Origin: Rhyzopertha dominica
Lineage: Eukaryota > Arthropoda > Insecta > Coleoptera > Bostrichidae
Direction of reading: 5' to 3'
Assembly (NCBI GenBank): GCA_025024175.1
Contig: QCXZ01000001.1
Location: 37,318,942-37,382,941, forward strand
DNA length: 64,000 nucleotides
The position numbers and the translations under genes were made by a program. Shown in pieces: positions 10,961 through 23,248 of the stretch (positions are counted from its first letter, which is position 1; each line of letters starts with the position of its first letter). A model generated the notes under the pieces. The model made no database searches, was not told the origin of the DNA, and saw nothing but the letters and a program-made list of their open reading frames with translations.

Positions 10961-13900
10961 TTAAATATCATCTTCAGGCACATCTTCATCAGTAGTATAT
11001 TCTGATTCATGTGCATCATTTTCAGCCGGTCTTTCTCCATCGGAATCTTCAAATTCCCATTGAGGATGTTCTTTTATTTCTTTTGGAGCTTCTTTAACAT
11101 CCAATTTGATGTCCTTTTGTTGGTCAAAGCCCATGTAAGAGTCGGACCGTAAGCATACAGTGAATGTATATACACCTTTCCAATTTGGTGCTGTAAACTG
11201 AAAGAAGATATTTCATGTATTAAAATTAGGTTAATTTTTTTTCAGCAAATACAAACCTTTAGCTGGCATTCCTCTCTATCGACTAGACTAGTTACATGAT
11301 AAGGTGCAGTAAGCAAGGTTTTTGACTTTCTATCACAGATGTATGTCCACCAATACTCCTGCTTCTCATATGGGAATAATGGACAGTGAACTGTATGCGA
11401 TACTTTTGATTTCCCTTCTAGAACTTTATCCCTGTCATTTAAACTCTGAAACTTTTCCCATTCCTAAAGCATAAGTAATCCATTATTAATCGAATGTGGT
11501 ATTATAACATTTCTCAGTACCTCATCTTCATCATCAGCTGATTTTTGTACATCTTCCTCAGAAGATTTATCATCTTTCTCATTTCCTTCAGGGATGGTAC
11601 TAGCATCAGAGTCTTCACTTTCTTCTTCTTTTACTTTATCTTTCTCTTCTTTTATTATTTTCTCTGGTGGTGGGGGTGATCCGTCAATTTTGTTTGTTTT
11701 AACAAATGAAGATTTAGTCTGCTTGTTTGACTTTTTGCTCTTCTTACCACCTCCTGTTTTGTAAAAATAGAGTAATGTTGTAAATTTTGAAGTTACAGGA
11801 CATGTGTGAATAGTGTGAAAATTTATCATTAAATGTTACTATGCTGGAATGGTAATGACCTGGTATCAGTGTGTGGGTCTCACACACGACATTTTGTCAC
11901 TTACGGTGGCAGCCACAACATAGATGTACAGAAATATGTTCAGTATGTGCCACAATCATTTATTTGTATAAGTTCCCAACATGAGCATGCCTATATCAAG
12001 CATCTCCATGTAGTTATTTTAGATATCCAACTGAAAGCTTGTGCATAATGGGATATGGTACATTAAAACTAAGTTAATTTAAACTGAATTGAGTTGAGTA
12101 CTGCAAACTCCTTGAAATTTTAGTGATACTTAGCGCTCACAGCACAACTACCTTTAGCCGATAATCTAAAAGTTAGGTAGGTTACGATTTTGTGACCTTC
12201 CCTCCTGTGCCAAGCTGCTACTATCAGTTTAACCTGCCTGACATGAAAATTAATTAATGATGTTTGATGTCACCACAACAAACATCAATTCATAGAGCAT
12301 TGTAGAGTGGAGATTTGTATCAATCTTAAATACAGCATGCACTCTATGAAATGTATTATATAATTTCAAAACCTGCAATAAGCCTTTTATTTTGTGGCAT
12401 GAAAAATTGAAGAAAATTACTCTTATGGTAAGGGTAGTTCCTAGTAATTTACCAGAACAATATTTTGTCCAAAATATTTAATGATACAGGATGGCTAAGC
12501 CTAATTAAACCTTATTTGTGGATATTCTCAAGGTCGGTTGCACAAAAGCGGATCCATTTGATCACGGTGTTAACCTCAGATCAAACCATGGCAACACCAA
12601 TAGAAAAGCTTATAATTCGTGGTTACCATGGTTTGATCCGAGGTTAGCACCACAATGAAATTGATCCGCGTTTGTGCAACCCGCTCTCATACTTCTTTCA
12701 ATTCGCTATAATAGAGGCAGTTTATTATCCATAATGTGTTTTGAAAAATATCACCATTAACTTTTTTTTTAAATCCATGTAACATCAATGTTATAATAAT
12801 TAATTTCATATTTTTTAAACACACGTTAAAAGTTCTGTTGTGTGCCAGACAAATATGACATGTTGGGTATAGTAAATGACTGATTAGTAAAGTGTACTTT
12901 TGATGAGTTTTAAACATTTCAACAAATATTTACAAGTGCTTCTACTCATATCACAAACTATTACACTACACAGTTACGATCTGTAATCAAGCACATAATG
13001 ACAACTATTCATGACTGCAGGAAAAGAGAAAAATGCATTGAAAGATGCGTGGGAGTATTTTACAAATCAAATAATTATATACACTCTAGAAGTTCTAATT
13101 TTATGCAATATTTACATTTGTGCATTACCATTTAATAGTACATTACGATAAAGAGAGTTGTAAGAAAAATATTACGCAGGAGTGGAAAGTAATTGCCTTA
13201 CAACTCGAGTAATGTACTATATTTATTTCTATGACGTCTATATTTTTACAACTTTATATTGTCTTTTTTCAGCAAAAACGAATAGGTTAATGACAGTAAG
13301 TATGCCAGTCACAATAAAATATTGATAAACGTCAGATTGACTTGGAGGATGGGGTTCATTGGATATAATCACTTACCATTTCTTACAATAACTGGAATGT
13401 TTTAATTCAAATTTAATATTGTTAAGATATAATCTAAATACCTTTCTTGTGATATTTCTAACAATTAACTGACATGGGATATCATCCTGTAAAAGCAATA
13501 CTGAAGTTGAAACTGTAATAGCGAATTTACTAATCAAGTTCACAGTGCGTAATGAGCAATTTACTAATAAAGGAGTAAAAAGATTTATTGCTTTTGCAGT
13601 TTATTGCCTTCAGGCACTTTAACAACATGGTTAACTATAAATTCAATTCATCCGCTCTGGTCAATCTACTCATAGCCCCGACTAGTTTCGCCCTTATTGG
13701 GGCAGACTGCCGCTTTAACTGCAGCATGCCTAGATGGTGCTGAGGGCCTTATATAAATATATGCTACCAAAAAAATACCTTTTTTTTGCTTCATCCAGGC
13801 AGGTCTTTTTATATTGGCTTCTGACTCAGTAGCATCACCAGCTCCACTTTGTGCTTTTGTATTGACATCTACTCCATTCTCTGTGATTATATTATTCTCA

Positions 13901-16900
13901 ACTGCGGATTCATCCCCAAAAAGAACACTCATATCTTGCCGCACCAAAGTGACTGTAACTGTTACGATTGCACCAGCTGTTACTTCTGTGGGGTTCTCAT
14001 CATCCATCACTGAAAATTAAGAATAAGTATTCCAGCTTTTATTTTTTTTTCAAATACTTACCCTCACACTTAACCTGAAAATCTACATAAGGCATTTTTC
14101 CCAAAACTTTCATTACGTCATCATATTCTTCATCTGTCAGGTTTTTAAGCAGATATCGTCTCTCCTCTGCCTTGAGCTGTGCATACTGTTGCAGAGACTT
14201 TATCTGTCTCTGTGATAAGCAAATAATTACTAATATATCAAAAGTGTTTAGAACAGAAGTTGGACAATACAAAACATTCAAGATGAAATTCTCATTTGAA
14301 TACTAATTTTTTAAATACAGAGTTTTAGTAATATTCTAAATATGTAATTAAAAATTGTTTAAACAAAGTAATTCTTTTGCAAACTGTATGTATCTGGCCT
14401 TGACTATTTTGTGATTTCAATACACACAGTTTCACATGATATTATTGCATCATTTTTACACATTAATGACACTTGAGAAAATTACCTTTTTATTTATAAA
14501 GTGTTTAAGATTTTCCTCACTTATATGAGGCAATTGAAGTAATGGCGATTTATGTTCCCAAAGTCCTTGGATAATCATGGGACATAATTTCATGCAATTT
14601 TCAATCGTTTCTATACTAGGAAGACGCTCAACTAGAACCACAATATGTTATAATTACAAAACACTCCATTATATAATACTTACTTCGCCTTGCATAAGCT
14701 AGAACTATCAATTGGTTGACACAATTAACTTGTTCTTGAATTAGATATGAACATTTGCCTATTATATAACGTCGATCATGCTCCAACGTGTCTGCTTTTA
14801 ATGGAATTCTAGATAAATGGGCATGTATTATGGCTCTTGCCTTTATACTGTATCCATGACAAAGGGGACGTTCCTTATTTTTTTCACCCAAGTTAGGCAA
14901 TTTTTTTATGAGCTAAAACAATGTACACATATGCAGTATATAAATTCTGGTGGAGACAATACAAACTAGGTATACCATTAAATCATATTTGTGCAATATT
15001 TAATATAACTGTTGTGCAAGCACTGACAATGCCAGANTTAAGTTATAGAGAGTTACCAGAAAGTTACTTTAAAAAATGGCTATAATAAACAGGGCCATGA
15101 AAAAGAAATGAGCAAATTTAATATCAAGTAGAGTATCTACTATAAAAAAATAGTGTAGCTTGTTCTCCCAATCAACAACCTAGTAGTAAATCCATCAATG
15201 GGTACTGGAATATTTGCTATGTTATAAATGCAGAACTAACCAGATCTTCCACTTCTTTGTGGTTTCTTCTCTTTAAATAAGTGTACTTAGAAGGTTTATG
15301 TCACATTATTCTATTTTTAACCTATTTCCTCTAATGAAAAATTTTGTAGTATCCGAATATTATGAGGACATAATAAAGTTTGCCATATATAAAAGTTTTC
15401 TGCGGTATTTATAGAAAACTGCTAAATACATAAAGGTTGTATTGCATTCTTTTATGCATATTATATAAAAGTTAACTTACATATATAATGGTACTGATAA
15501 CAGGCAATATAAATATTACTATGCATTTATATAAGAGTTTATAATACCTAATATATAACGGCATTCAAAAAGACGTTATGTAATATTGCAACATTTGATA
15601 AACAGCACCTGGGTAATAAAGAACCTGGCAACATCTTTTATTTTTAAAGTATACCTGGAAACGGGATTGCGTTCTGGACCCAGTAGGTAAGCCGAGATAT
15701 AACACCATTATCGACCACCTTGTACTTTTCTTTTCTAATACTTTTGCAGTGCATTGTTGCCACAACGCCTAACGCTCAATCAACTGTCAATAAAGTGCCA
15801 TCTAACTGCATTGAGATTAAGCTGTTTTCTCTATATATCACACATTACAAACTATTATATAAATAAACAGTAATATTTATTTTGCCTGCTATATGAACCA
15901 TTATATATTTTAGTTAATTTCTATTAAAAAATTTGTTAATATTTGCTGCTACAATCTAAATATAATATTTTCCTTATTAATTTATATTCTTGATCAAAAC
16001 CACATCTTAGAAAGTGTTGAATTTTTATATAATATTGATTTGCATTTGGAGAATTGCTTTTATACCATGATTGGATTTGAACAATGCAACGAGTGAACCA
16101 AAAATAAAATATGTTTAAAACCTGATTCTTTAAACCTTACGGTAGATTAAAATGTAGTATTAAATATAATACCACTTAAGCAATTAGACCTAAACGATTA
16201 GATAACACTAGAAACTTGTCCAGAGATTTTGAGATAAAACTGTCCACTTTCCAGTAAGGTCCTATGTATATTTTCACATCATCTGGATTGAGATACTTTA
16301 GTATTATATTTTTCTCAATAAACAAATACTATATAACTAAAGTGTGGCTACTGAGAGTTGATAGTGATGGAAGTTAACAAATGCAGGTATGGTTTACACA
16401 TCCGAAATATACTGTAACTAGCTTAGCCAGTTTGTCCATTATATATATATCTCATGGGTTTTTACAGTTTTCTATAACCGTATTCCGCATCTTAACATCC
16501 ATCTTTTTCTACCTCTGCAGTCCTCTTCATTTAAGTTTCTTCTCTGCATGGCATTTTCTATATCATTCCTTCATCTTCTATTTAGTCATCGCCTTTTCCT
16601 TCTTCGTGTTGGTTTCCAGTCTATTATCTTCTTTGGCCATCTGTTGGGACTCATGCATTTTACACCTTTCACTTCTATGGTATCAAGTATAGTGCTTTAG
16701 ACACTTATTTTTCCTCTTATTTGCTCGTTTCTTACTCTGTCTCTTGGTGGTAGTCCGCATGTTCTTCTCCAAAAGTTCATTTCTTTTTCTTGAGTGTGGA
16801 TGGTGTAACACATGTTTCGGCTCCATATGTTATGATGTTTTTGACTACTGATTTATATATTCGCCGCTTCGTGTAGTTCATTATCTGTTTGCTCCATAGT

Positions 16901-19900
16901 ACCGAATTAAGTTGCCTTGTGACAATTCTTCCTTGTTCAATACGGTTTTTTATTTCTTTTTCGCATGTACCCTCTTTTGTAATCTTCACTCCGAGATATT
17001 TATAAGAGTCGACCTTTTTTATAATTCCAGTTCTGAGATGTATGTTTGTCCATTACTTACATTTATTTATTTACAAAACATAAAGTGCAATATTGCCTAA
17101 CATTTTTTACTGTATTTAACTAGTAATTTATATTATTAAAACTCATATTAAGACCCATCGTCACTATCGTAATCCGGTGTATGAGAAATCCTCATCAGAA
17201 GAACTTGCAACTCCATGTTTTCTACAATGTTGACGAGTCAGTAAATTTTTTTTCTTCAGTTTGGACATGTTAACTCAAGAAGCCCAATTTTTCAGAGATC
17301 ACGTTTTGTCTTTGAGCCTGTCTACCTTGTATAGAATAGCGAAGTCCTAACTTGTACAGAACTTTACTCACTGTTTCCTTGCACATATTTGAAAGTTCTT
17401 CCTCCTTGTCACTATGGGCAATAGATTTCGCAAGCTGCAGAGCTTATTTTCTAGGAACATTTCATGAACTATTATTCTTATTCGCGATAAATGGTCCTCA
17501 TTTAATTGCTCATATAAAGAGTTGCGGGGTCATTTTATGTTTGGTGGAGTAAATTTGCTGTTTGCTTCTTTTCTTTTTAGTATCCTGCAAATGCTGGTGG
17601 AATGAGCAGCAAGCTTGACACTTTTTATCTTGGAATTCCCAAGTTCCATGTAACATTGTTATAAAGGATTTCCTTCTGTCCAGCGCTGATAGGTTCCCTC
17701 GCTTGTGGGGTACTACATTTGATCAGTCATTGTGCAACAACGTACTTTGTAGAATATCAAAAAGACAAATTTTCCCTATTGCGAATCAACCTAGATGACT
17801 AGCCAATTAGCTGGCAAATCACCCCTCTACAAGAGGTGCAGTTTCATTAATGGAGTGATAAAAGCAGAAAGCATATGTAAAAAATGATATGATTTGTGAT
17901 AACAGCAAATAAATTAAAATTTAACACAATATAAATTTTCAGATGTCATTTCTTACATTTCTTTATAGAAATATTAAATAAGGCTCTATCTGTTGACATA
18001 ACATTTTACGCAACCCTAAGCAGCACATAATATAATATTGGAATAGATTTTGCAGCTTATGAAAGTTATATCTAACCACAATTTATTATTAAATAAAAAA
18101 CTATTACCTGAGGTACGTCTTCGTTGTCCGATTGTCTTTCCATGATTTCCGAATTATGTTTTCTGTCAAATTCCAGACTTGCCGCTAATATCATAATAAC
18201 TCTTTTAAGAGTCATATTTGGAGTTTTGTGGAAGAAATAATAATACATTTGTGTTGTATCTAACAAAACTTGGTCACTTGTAAACTTAATACTACGATAC
18301 CACCAAGTTCCAACCTGAAAAATATCCCCACCCACTGAGCATCAGAATTTATTACACTGACAAAAATTCATACCATAACTGGTAGTGCCACCATAAACAC
18401 CAATGCGTACAATCCCAAAACCCACACACTATTTTCCTTTTCCACAATCCAGGACGGTAAAGCAATACCAAAACTCATTGCTCCTGGACCATCTGGATTG
18501 CCATATTTTTCCCAATTCTTTCTCGCTTCCTCATCAGTTAATGCCTAAAAATCGAATGCAATAAGATTTTGAACTTGTATAATTTTTTTGCAATTTCAAG
18601 GTTTTGGACAGTGGTACGTCCAGAATGTGGGGGGAGGGGTTGATCACTCTAATATGCTTGCAACCATTTCTTAAAAAATAGTATTTTATACAGTGTCACT
18701 GCAATGAAATCGTCTGATTTATCAGCAGATTTAAAAATATTCTATTAAAATTGACGATTTTTGCACTTAATATCTGTCCTAATGTAAAGAAGAATTCAAA
18801 ATAGATTCTAACCTTATATAGGGTGATCGCTAAGTTGATGCTTTTTTTAACTAACTAATTAAACGAAACAACTTTTTCATTCCGCACATTTACTGGTTGC
18901 CTCGGCCTTCCTGCATGCCCTCCACGATGTTTCCTTAAATCACCAGTATACCTTGCCCTCTGAATGAGATTTACAAAACTATGGGGTCTGGGATGGCCTC
19001 TCAAGGGAAAGCGATCAACAGCATATTAACTAATTCATTATTTTTATACACATGAGCCATTCTTTTACTTTTAAACAGTTTCAAACTAACTGATATCTAT
19101 CATGCGATTAACTGACAACAAATTGAGACGTTACTACCTGGCATAAAGAAATGGCTGGCTGGATATTTAAATTAGCATATCTCCTTTATTTTTTGAGTTA
19201 TTTAAATCAACTTAGAAATCACCCTGTATATGGAGTTAGTTGTTTGTGTAAAGGAGTGATTTTGCCGGCACAAATTATAAACAAATTTGGGATCCAACAT
19301 TACAAACTCATACTTTTATTAAATTTAAAGTTATTAAAAATAATTAAAATAAACTGTAATATTCCTCAAATATAATACAAACCATATAGGTATGCTGTTA
19401 ATATAACTAATTACAATCAAACCACAATTCACATTTGCTAGCAGTTTGTAACAATGGTAAATCATTTTATACCAGAAATTTCAACTATAATGCATTTAGC
19501 TTGCCAAGTTACTAAAGAGTGAAGTGTAAAATATTATGTGTATGCTGCACAGGTTCAAAAAATGCCTATTTTTAACTGAACTCCATTATTTAAACATCAA
19601 TACCAAAATACAATAAATTCAAACACAACCAGCCTAATAAAATACACTTCATTATCTGGCACCTAAAACATTTTAGAACACCTGGTTCCTCTTTATTCAC
19701 TTGCTTCACCTCTATTCAAATCAGGCTTCAGACTTCCCGCCATGCACCAGTCTGCGCTTTATAGCTTCCCGTCTATACAATCCTACTAGATGTTTCTGGA
19801 ACATTGCTAGACTGTTCTATAGACACCGAGCCTGAGAACAACTAGCATGCTCTGGTGGTCATATTTTGCTCCAGTGTAGGGAGAGGGCGGTCACCTTAGA

Positions 19901-22210
19901 TGAGATTTTTACAGTCGCATATGTGACAACGCTAAGGACAATATCAATGAATGACAGCACTGTCACCTCAAAAATAAGCACAAGTTAATTCTGAAATTGG
20001 CACGCACTTATTGAAAGACCTTATATTTGTAAGTGAAAATTCAATTTACTTAATTATTATGTTGTACGGCGGTAAAACAAAAATAGAGCTTTGTCATATA
20101 AGATTTTATCAGCAGTAGTCCTCTTTCCTTCTAAGAACTTTGTACATTCATGGTTGGACGGTTTAATTCAAAATAATTCCAAAGCAATTTACACCCCACA
20201 TGTCATCATGTTTAAAATTTTCACCACAGAAGACAACCTTTACTGCAGCCGAATATACCACTTTTGACCGCTATTCAACGTTTGATGTCTATAGTCTGGA
20301 GTCCCTAGATTTATAGAGTACCAGAATTGTCGCCATTTCCACTATAAAGAGAGCGGAAAAATTGAATGTCACAGAACTGACATACCTGGATGTCATTAGA
20401 AAATTTAAAAAATATAACAAAGGGATATGCAACTAAGAAGTGGGCATATGTATCAAATGTGTTACTGAAAATGAGTGGCGCCATTTTATTGGTTTCTGAC
20501 AAGACCTGCAACCATAGCAGATTTTGCCATATTTTCTACATATCAAAAGCAGTATAACATCGTTTTTTTGTGCAGCTTATAAGTGTAAAAGTTGGAGAGA
20601 AAAAATCTGCTTGCACAATTAAATTTATGGCATGCTTCCAGTGGCATAGGTAAATTATTTTTATTTTTGCTAATTAAATACTTTCGATACATGCAAGTAG
20701 GCTACTGCTGATTGATGCTAATTGGTAGAACTGTGGCTTATTATGTGGGATCTTCACATTTTTCATTTCATTTTCATTCATCAATCACTTTCAACAGATG
20801 TTCGTACAACAATTTATCTGTTATGTTAATAAGTGTTAAAAATATTGTTGCGAATCGGCAGGTGACGTGACTACCATCAGTGGCATTTATCGGCTAAGGG
20901 TGCAGGTTACAGACCAGCTACTTTTATGTAGGACACTGTAATCTGTTATAACCACCAACTAACAAATAGAGAGAGAAGGTGATGATGAACGTCCTTAAAA
21001 TGGTGGCTCTGGATTGTTCTAATGATCGAACCTTCTAGAGGGATTGAGAAACCCGGAAGCTACATCTATATAGACGCATGCTCGTCTTTGCAGAGAGTAA
21101 AGTTTGATTTGAACAGTGACAAAGTGAATATCAGCTGATAAAACCGATCTAAGTGCTAATGAGTGAATGTAAGAAGTGTAGCGTTTTTATAGTGTTGAAC
21201 TGCAATAATAGTGTGAGTTCAGTAACTATATGAGTACTGGTGTTTAAATAAAGAAAGCTGTCAGAAATTTACATTTTTGGAACACATGTATGTAGGTAAC
21301 AATATCTTATCTTAACTAAACATAATCAACAGACCTAATCCTTAATTAAAATCTCTATATTTTACAGTAAGTAGTTTAAAATTTATTAAAATACCAAGTT
21401 AGTATACTGTGGTCATATATTTAAATATATAGACTTTTTGGATTTGTTTTATTTTATAATTTTTTGTTAATATAGTATTTCATTGCATTCATTTACTAAC
21501 CAATGGTAATAATTAATTAAACATTATTTGAGCAAGTGCATTGTTTTTCTAATGCGTTAAAACTTGATGAGAAAAGGCTCTTAAAGTTATGTTACACATT
21601 AAAACAAAAATGAACCAATTCAGTAATATTATTAAACCTAACAATGGGTGGTAGACTTGCCTGATATGCCTTTGTAAGTTTCATAAATTCCTTTTCATCT
21701 CCAGTTTCCTTATCAGGATGCAATATAACTGAAAGTTTTCTATAAGCTTTCTTTATTTCACTCTGGCTAGCACCAGGAGGTATTTTTAATATTTCGTAGG
21801 GATCAAAATTAGCCATTTCATAGTCAAATTGCGACACTTTATATGCCAAAAATATTAGCAGGGCCCAACCACCGATGATAACCAACTTGGTTAAAAATGC
21901 TTTGGGACCTTTCCAGGGTTCTGCCTTTTTTAATAAATCTTCTTTCTTAATGCATCCAGGACAACGGCATTTTTTCCCTTCCTCCTGGGGATCTTGAACA
22001 ACATAAGTTTAATTGTTAATTGTTTAATTGGAACATCGATGTGTCTCACAAGAAAAAACAATTTGTTATTTGCTTAAAATACTAACCTTGTGTTTTCTTT
22101 CTTGGCCAATAGAATATTGTTGACGGAATTAATATTAATGCTAAAAATGAAAGTAAAAAATAAAAAAAGGTTCCACCGCTTTCATCGTATTGGAACTTTT
22201 GGCCTCCCAT
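10961..22210 (-). CDS. Sec63: Translocation protein SEC63, complete, 11 coding exons
   Basis: An ER-membrane J-protein that works with the Sec61 channel, recruiting BiP for post-translational import. Coding exons on the minus strand: 22210-22087, 21992-21661, 18544-18374, 18314-18108, 14912-14684, 14631-14486, 14209-14062, 14009-13779, 11753-11521, 11463-11257 and 11197-10961. They total 2265 nt in one consistent frame (754 residues; human SEC63 is about 760). The N-terminus (MGGQKFQYDESG) leads into a membrane segment, FFYFLLSFLALILI; a second follows (TKLVIIGGWALLIFLAY). The lumenal J domain starts FDPYEILKIPPGAS, with HPD at residues 133-135. A third membrane segment and the Sec63/Brl region (KARAIIHAHLSR, ENCMKLCPMIIQGLW, SPLLQLPHIS) follow. 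The tail has a Lys-rich then Glu/Asp-rich linker, a beta-sandwich (LRSDSYMGFDQQKDIKL) and an acidic end (DEDVPEDDI). Intron 2 uses a GC donor. Large introns hold LINE, mariner, MITE and LTR fragments. Confidence 0.96.
12536..12682. mobile_element. 147-bp hairpin MITE, GGTTGCACAAA family (sec63 intron 9)
   Basis: Nearly the whole element is an imperfect palindrome. The left arm starts GGTTGCACAAAAGCGGATC and the right arm ends GATCCGCGTTTGTGCAACC; both contain GATCAAACCATGG or its complement. The loop is short and there is no coding capacity. A relative lies at 42067-42203. Confidence 0.75.
16440..17060 (-). pseudogene. LINE reverse-transcriptase C-terminal remnant (sec63 intron)
   Basis: On the minus strand, 16989-16777 reads KITKEGTCEKEIKNRI, QLNSVLWSKQIM and IYKSVVKNIITYGAET, the C-terminal part of the RT ORF of insect LINEs. 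Further downstream, broken frames to about 16440 match the usual tail. The catalytic RT core is missing. It lies in sec63 intron 4, the same orientation as the gene. Confidence 0.65.
17160..17560 (-). pseudogene. Broken ORF, possible transposase helix-turn-helix
   Basis: Minus-strand reading with several stops gives ALQLAKSIAHSDKEEELSN, SKVLYKLGLRYSIQGRQAQ and SHTPDYDSDDGS-like pieces. The layout suggests an N-terminal DNA-binding region of a transposase or a retrocopy, but I do not recognise the family. It lies inside sec63 intron 4. Confidence 0.3.
18817..19230 (-). mobile_element. Deleted mariner-like element with both termini
   Basis: The termini are inverted: TATAGGGTGATCGCTAAGTTG on the left, CAACTTAGAAATCACCCTG on the right, flanked by TA. 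On the minus strand, about 19025-18880 reads RGHPRPHSFVNLIQRARYTG and then RKHRGGHAGRPRQPV, the N-terminal DUF4817-type helix-turn-helix of IS630/mariner transposases. The catalytic domain is gone, so this is an internally deleted, non-autonomous copy in sec63 intron 2. Confidence 0.75.
20846..21286 (+). repeat. Possible solo LTR
   Basis: Starts TGTTGCGAATCGGCAGG and ends TTTTTGGAACACA (TG...CA), with an internal CTATATAGACGC TATA-like box and AATAAA about 35 bp before the end. That is the layout of an insect LTR of about 440 bp. No target duplication is evident (aatat against tgtat) and no second copy lies in the window. Another AT/GC pattern at about 19670-19960 on the minus strand looks similar but is weaker. 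Confidence 0.4.
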
Positions 22211-22661
22211 TTCAGTTAAAAAATGAACTATATAACTATTGCAGAAGTTCTACGTGTACTTTCTAACCCTGATTACAGTTAAAGTACTGTTATCACTAAA
22301 CAGTTATGCGTTTTATAGGTTAGATTTTTGTGCGTTGACATATGACTGGATGACAGAATGGGTTGCCAGATTGAATGTTTTTTTTTTATCTCTCAATTTA
22401 ATATAACTACAAATATAATCAGAAATCCCATAATATGTAGGTATTATTTGATAACTAGTCACAACTCACAAACATGTTAAATTATAGCAAATGTCTATAT
22501 AAACGGTTTCTGTCAAGGTGTTTTTGAGACATTCGGTAATGCAACGCTAAAGATGAATGAATGAACTATTACTATTAATTATGTTAATATAAAATTCGTT
22601 TACTTAACGCTGTTACCTACTTAATAACAAGATATTATGATGATTATCAAATACTTTACTA
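22211..22661. other. Upstream region of sec63
   Basis: This 450-bp stretch should carry the sec63 promoter and 5' UTR. It has no TATA box or other element I can support. Confidence 0.35.
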
Positions 22662-23067
22662 TAGGAGAGTTTATCAACCGTTGGTGGCGCTAGTGTGGCT
22701 TTGCAAATGGTGGATATAAACAGTACTTGCTACTATAATATACTCGTCTGTATCGCATAATGAAACACAGATGGGTTCGCAAAGGAGTATATTCAATATA
22801 ATTATTAAAAAGGAACTAGTAATGGTAACCAAAACACACACATGACAATAACCTATGTGATAACGCTTAACCATATAACCGAATATTATTATTACAATAT
22901 AACATCACACATGCTTTTTGTGTTTACATTTATTTATCCTTTTTTTCTTAATAATATTCACTGCCCACAATTTAAAAATGCTAATACGATATAACAAAAA
23001 CAGCACTGTTCTTAATAGTTTATGTATCTGCCGCCAGATGTGGTGTCACTATTGCAAATTTGCCTAT
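22662..23067 (+). repeat. Dispersed repeat, copy 1
   Basis: About 400 bp closely matches 60868-61307. Shared blocks include ATAGGAGAGTTTATC, GTTGGTGGCGCTAGTGTGGC, AAACACAGATGGGTTCGCAAA, CACACATGCTTTTTGTGTTT and TGTATCTGCCGCCAGATG. There is no coding capacity. Copy 1 lacks a block of about 40 bp present in copy 2 and abuts the (TA)n tract at 23082. Confidence 0.8.
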
Positions 23068-23079
23068 TACTAGTAGCCT

Positions 23080-23081
<2 letters not shown>

Positions 23082-23170
<89 letters not shown>
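23082..23170. repeat. (TA)n microsatellite
   Basis: An uninterrupted TA tract of about 89 bp. ORFs across it are artefacts of the repeat. Confidence 0.95.
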
Positions 23171-23172
<2 letters not shown>

Positions 23173-23248
23173 ATACGCGGTAAGCTGTCACCTCCGGCAC
23201 AGGTAAGAGGCGACCTAGCCTCCGGGTGATCCCGTATAGATATCCCAT
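23171..23248. repeat. GC-rich repeat beside (TA)n
   Basis: Contains CTGTCACCTCCGG, GGCGACC and CCTCCGGGTGATCCCGTAT. The same word set occurs, inverted relative to the TA tract, at 30480-30660 next to another (TA)n. Confidence 0.5.

Noticed and set aside
11833..12048. 71-codon ORF upstream of sec63 exon 9
   Set aside because: Lies in a sec63 intron on the other strand, no motif, ordinary length for AT-rich chance frames.
19668..19960. Second solo LTR on the minus strand in sec63 intron 2
   Set aside because: AATAAA and a TATA-like box are present, but no clear TG...CA ends and no target duplication.
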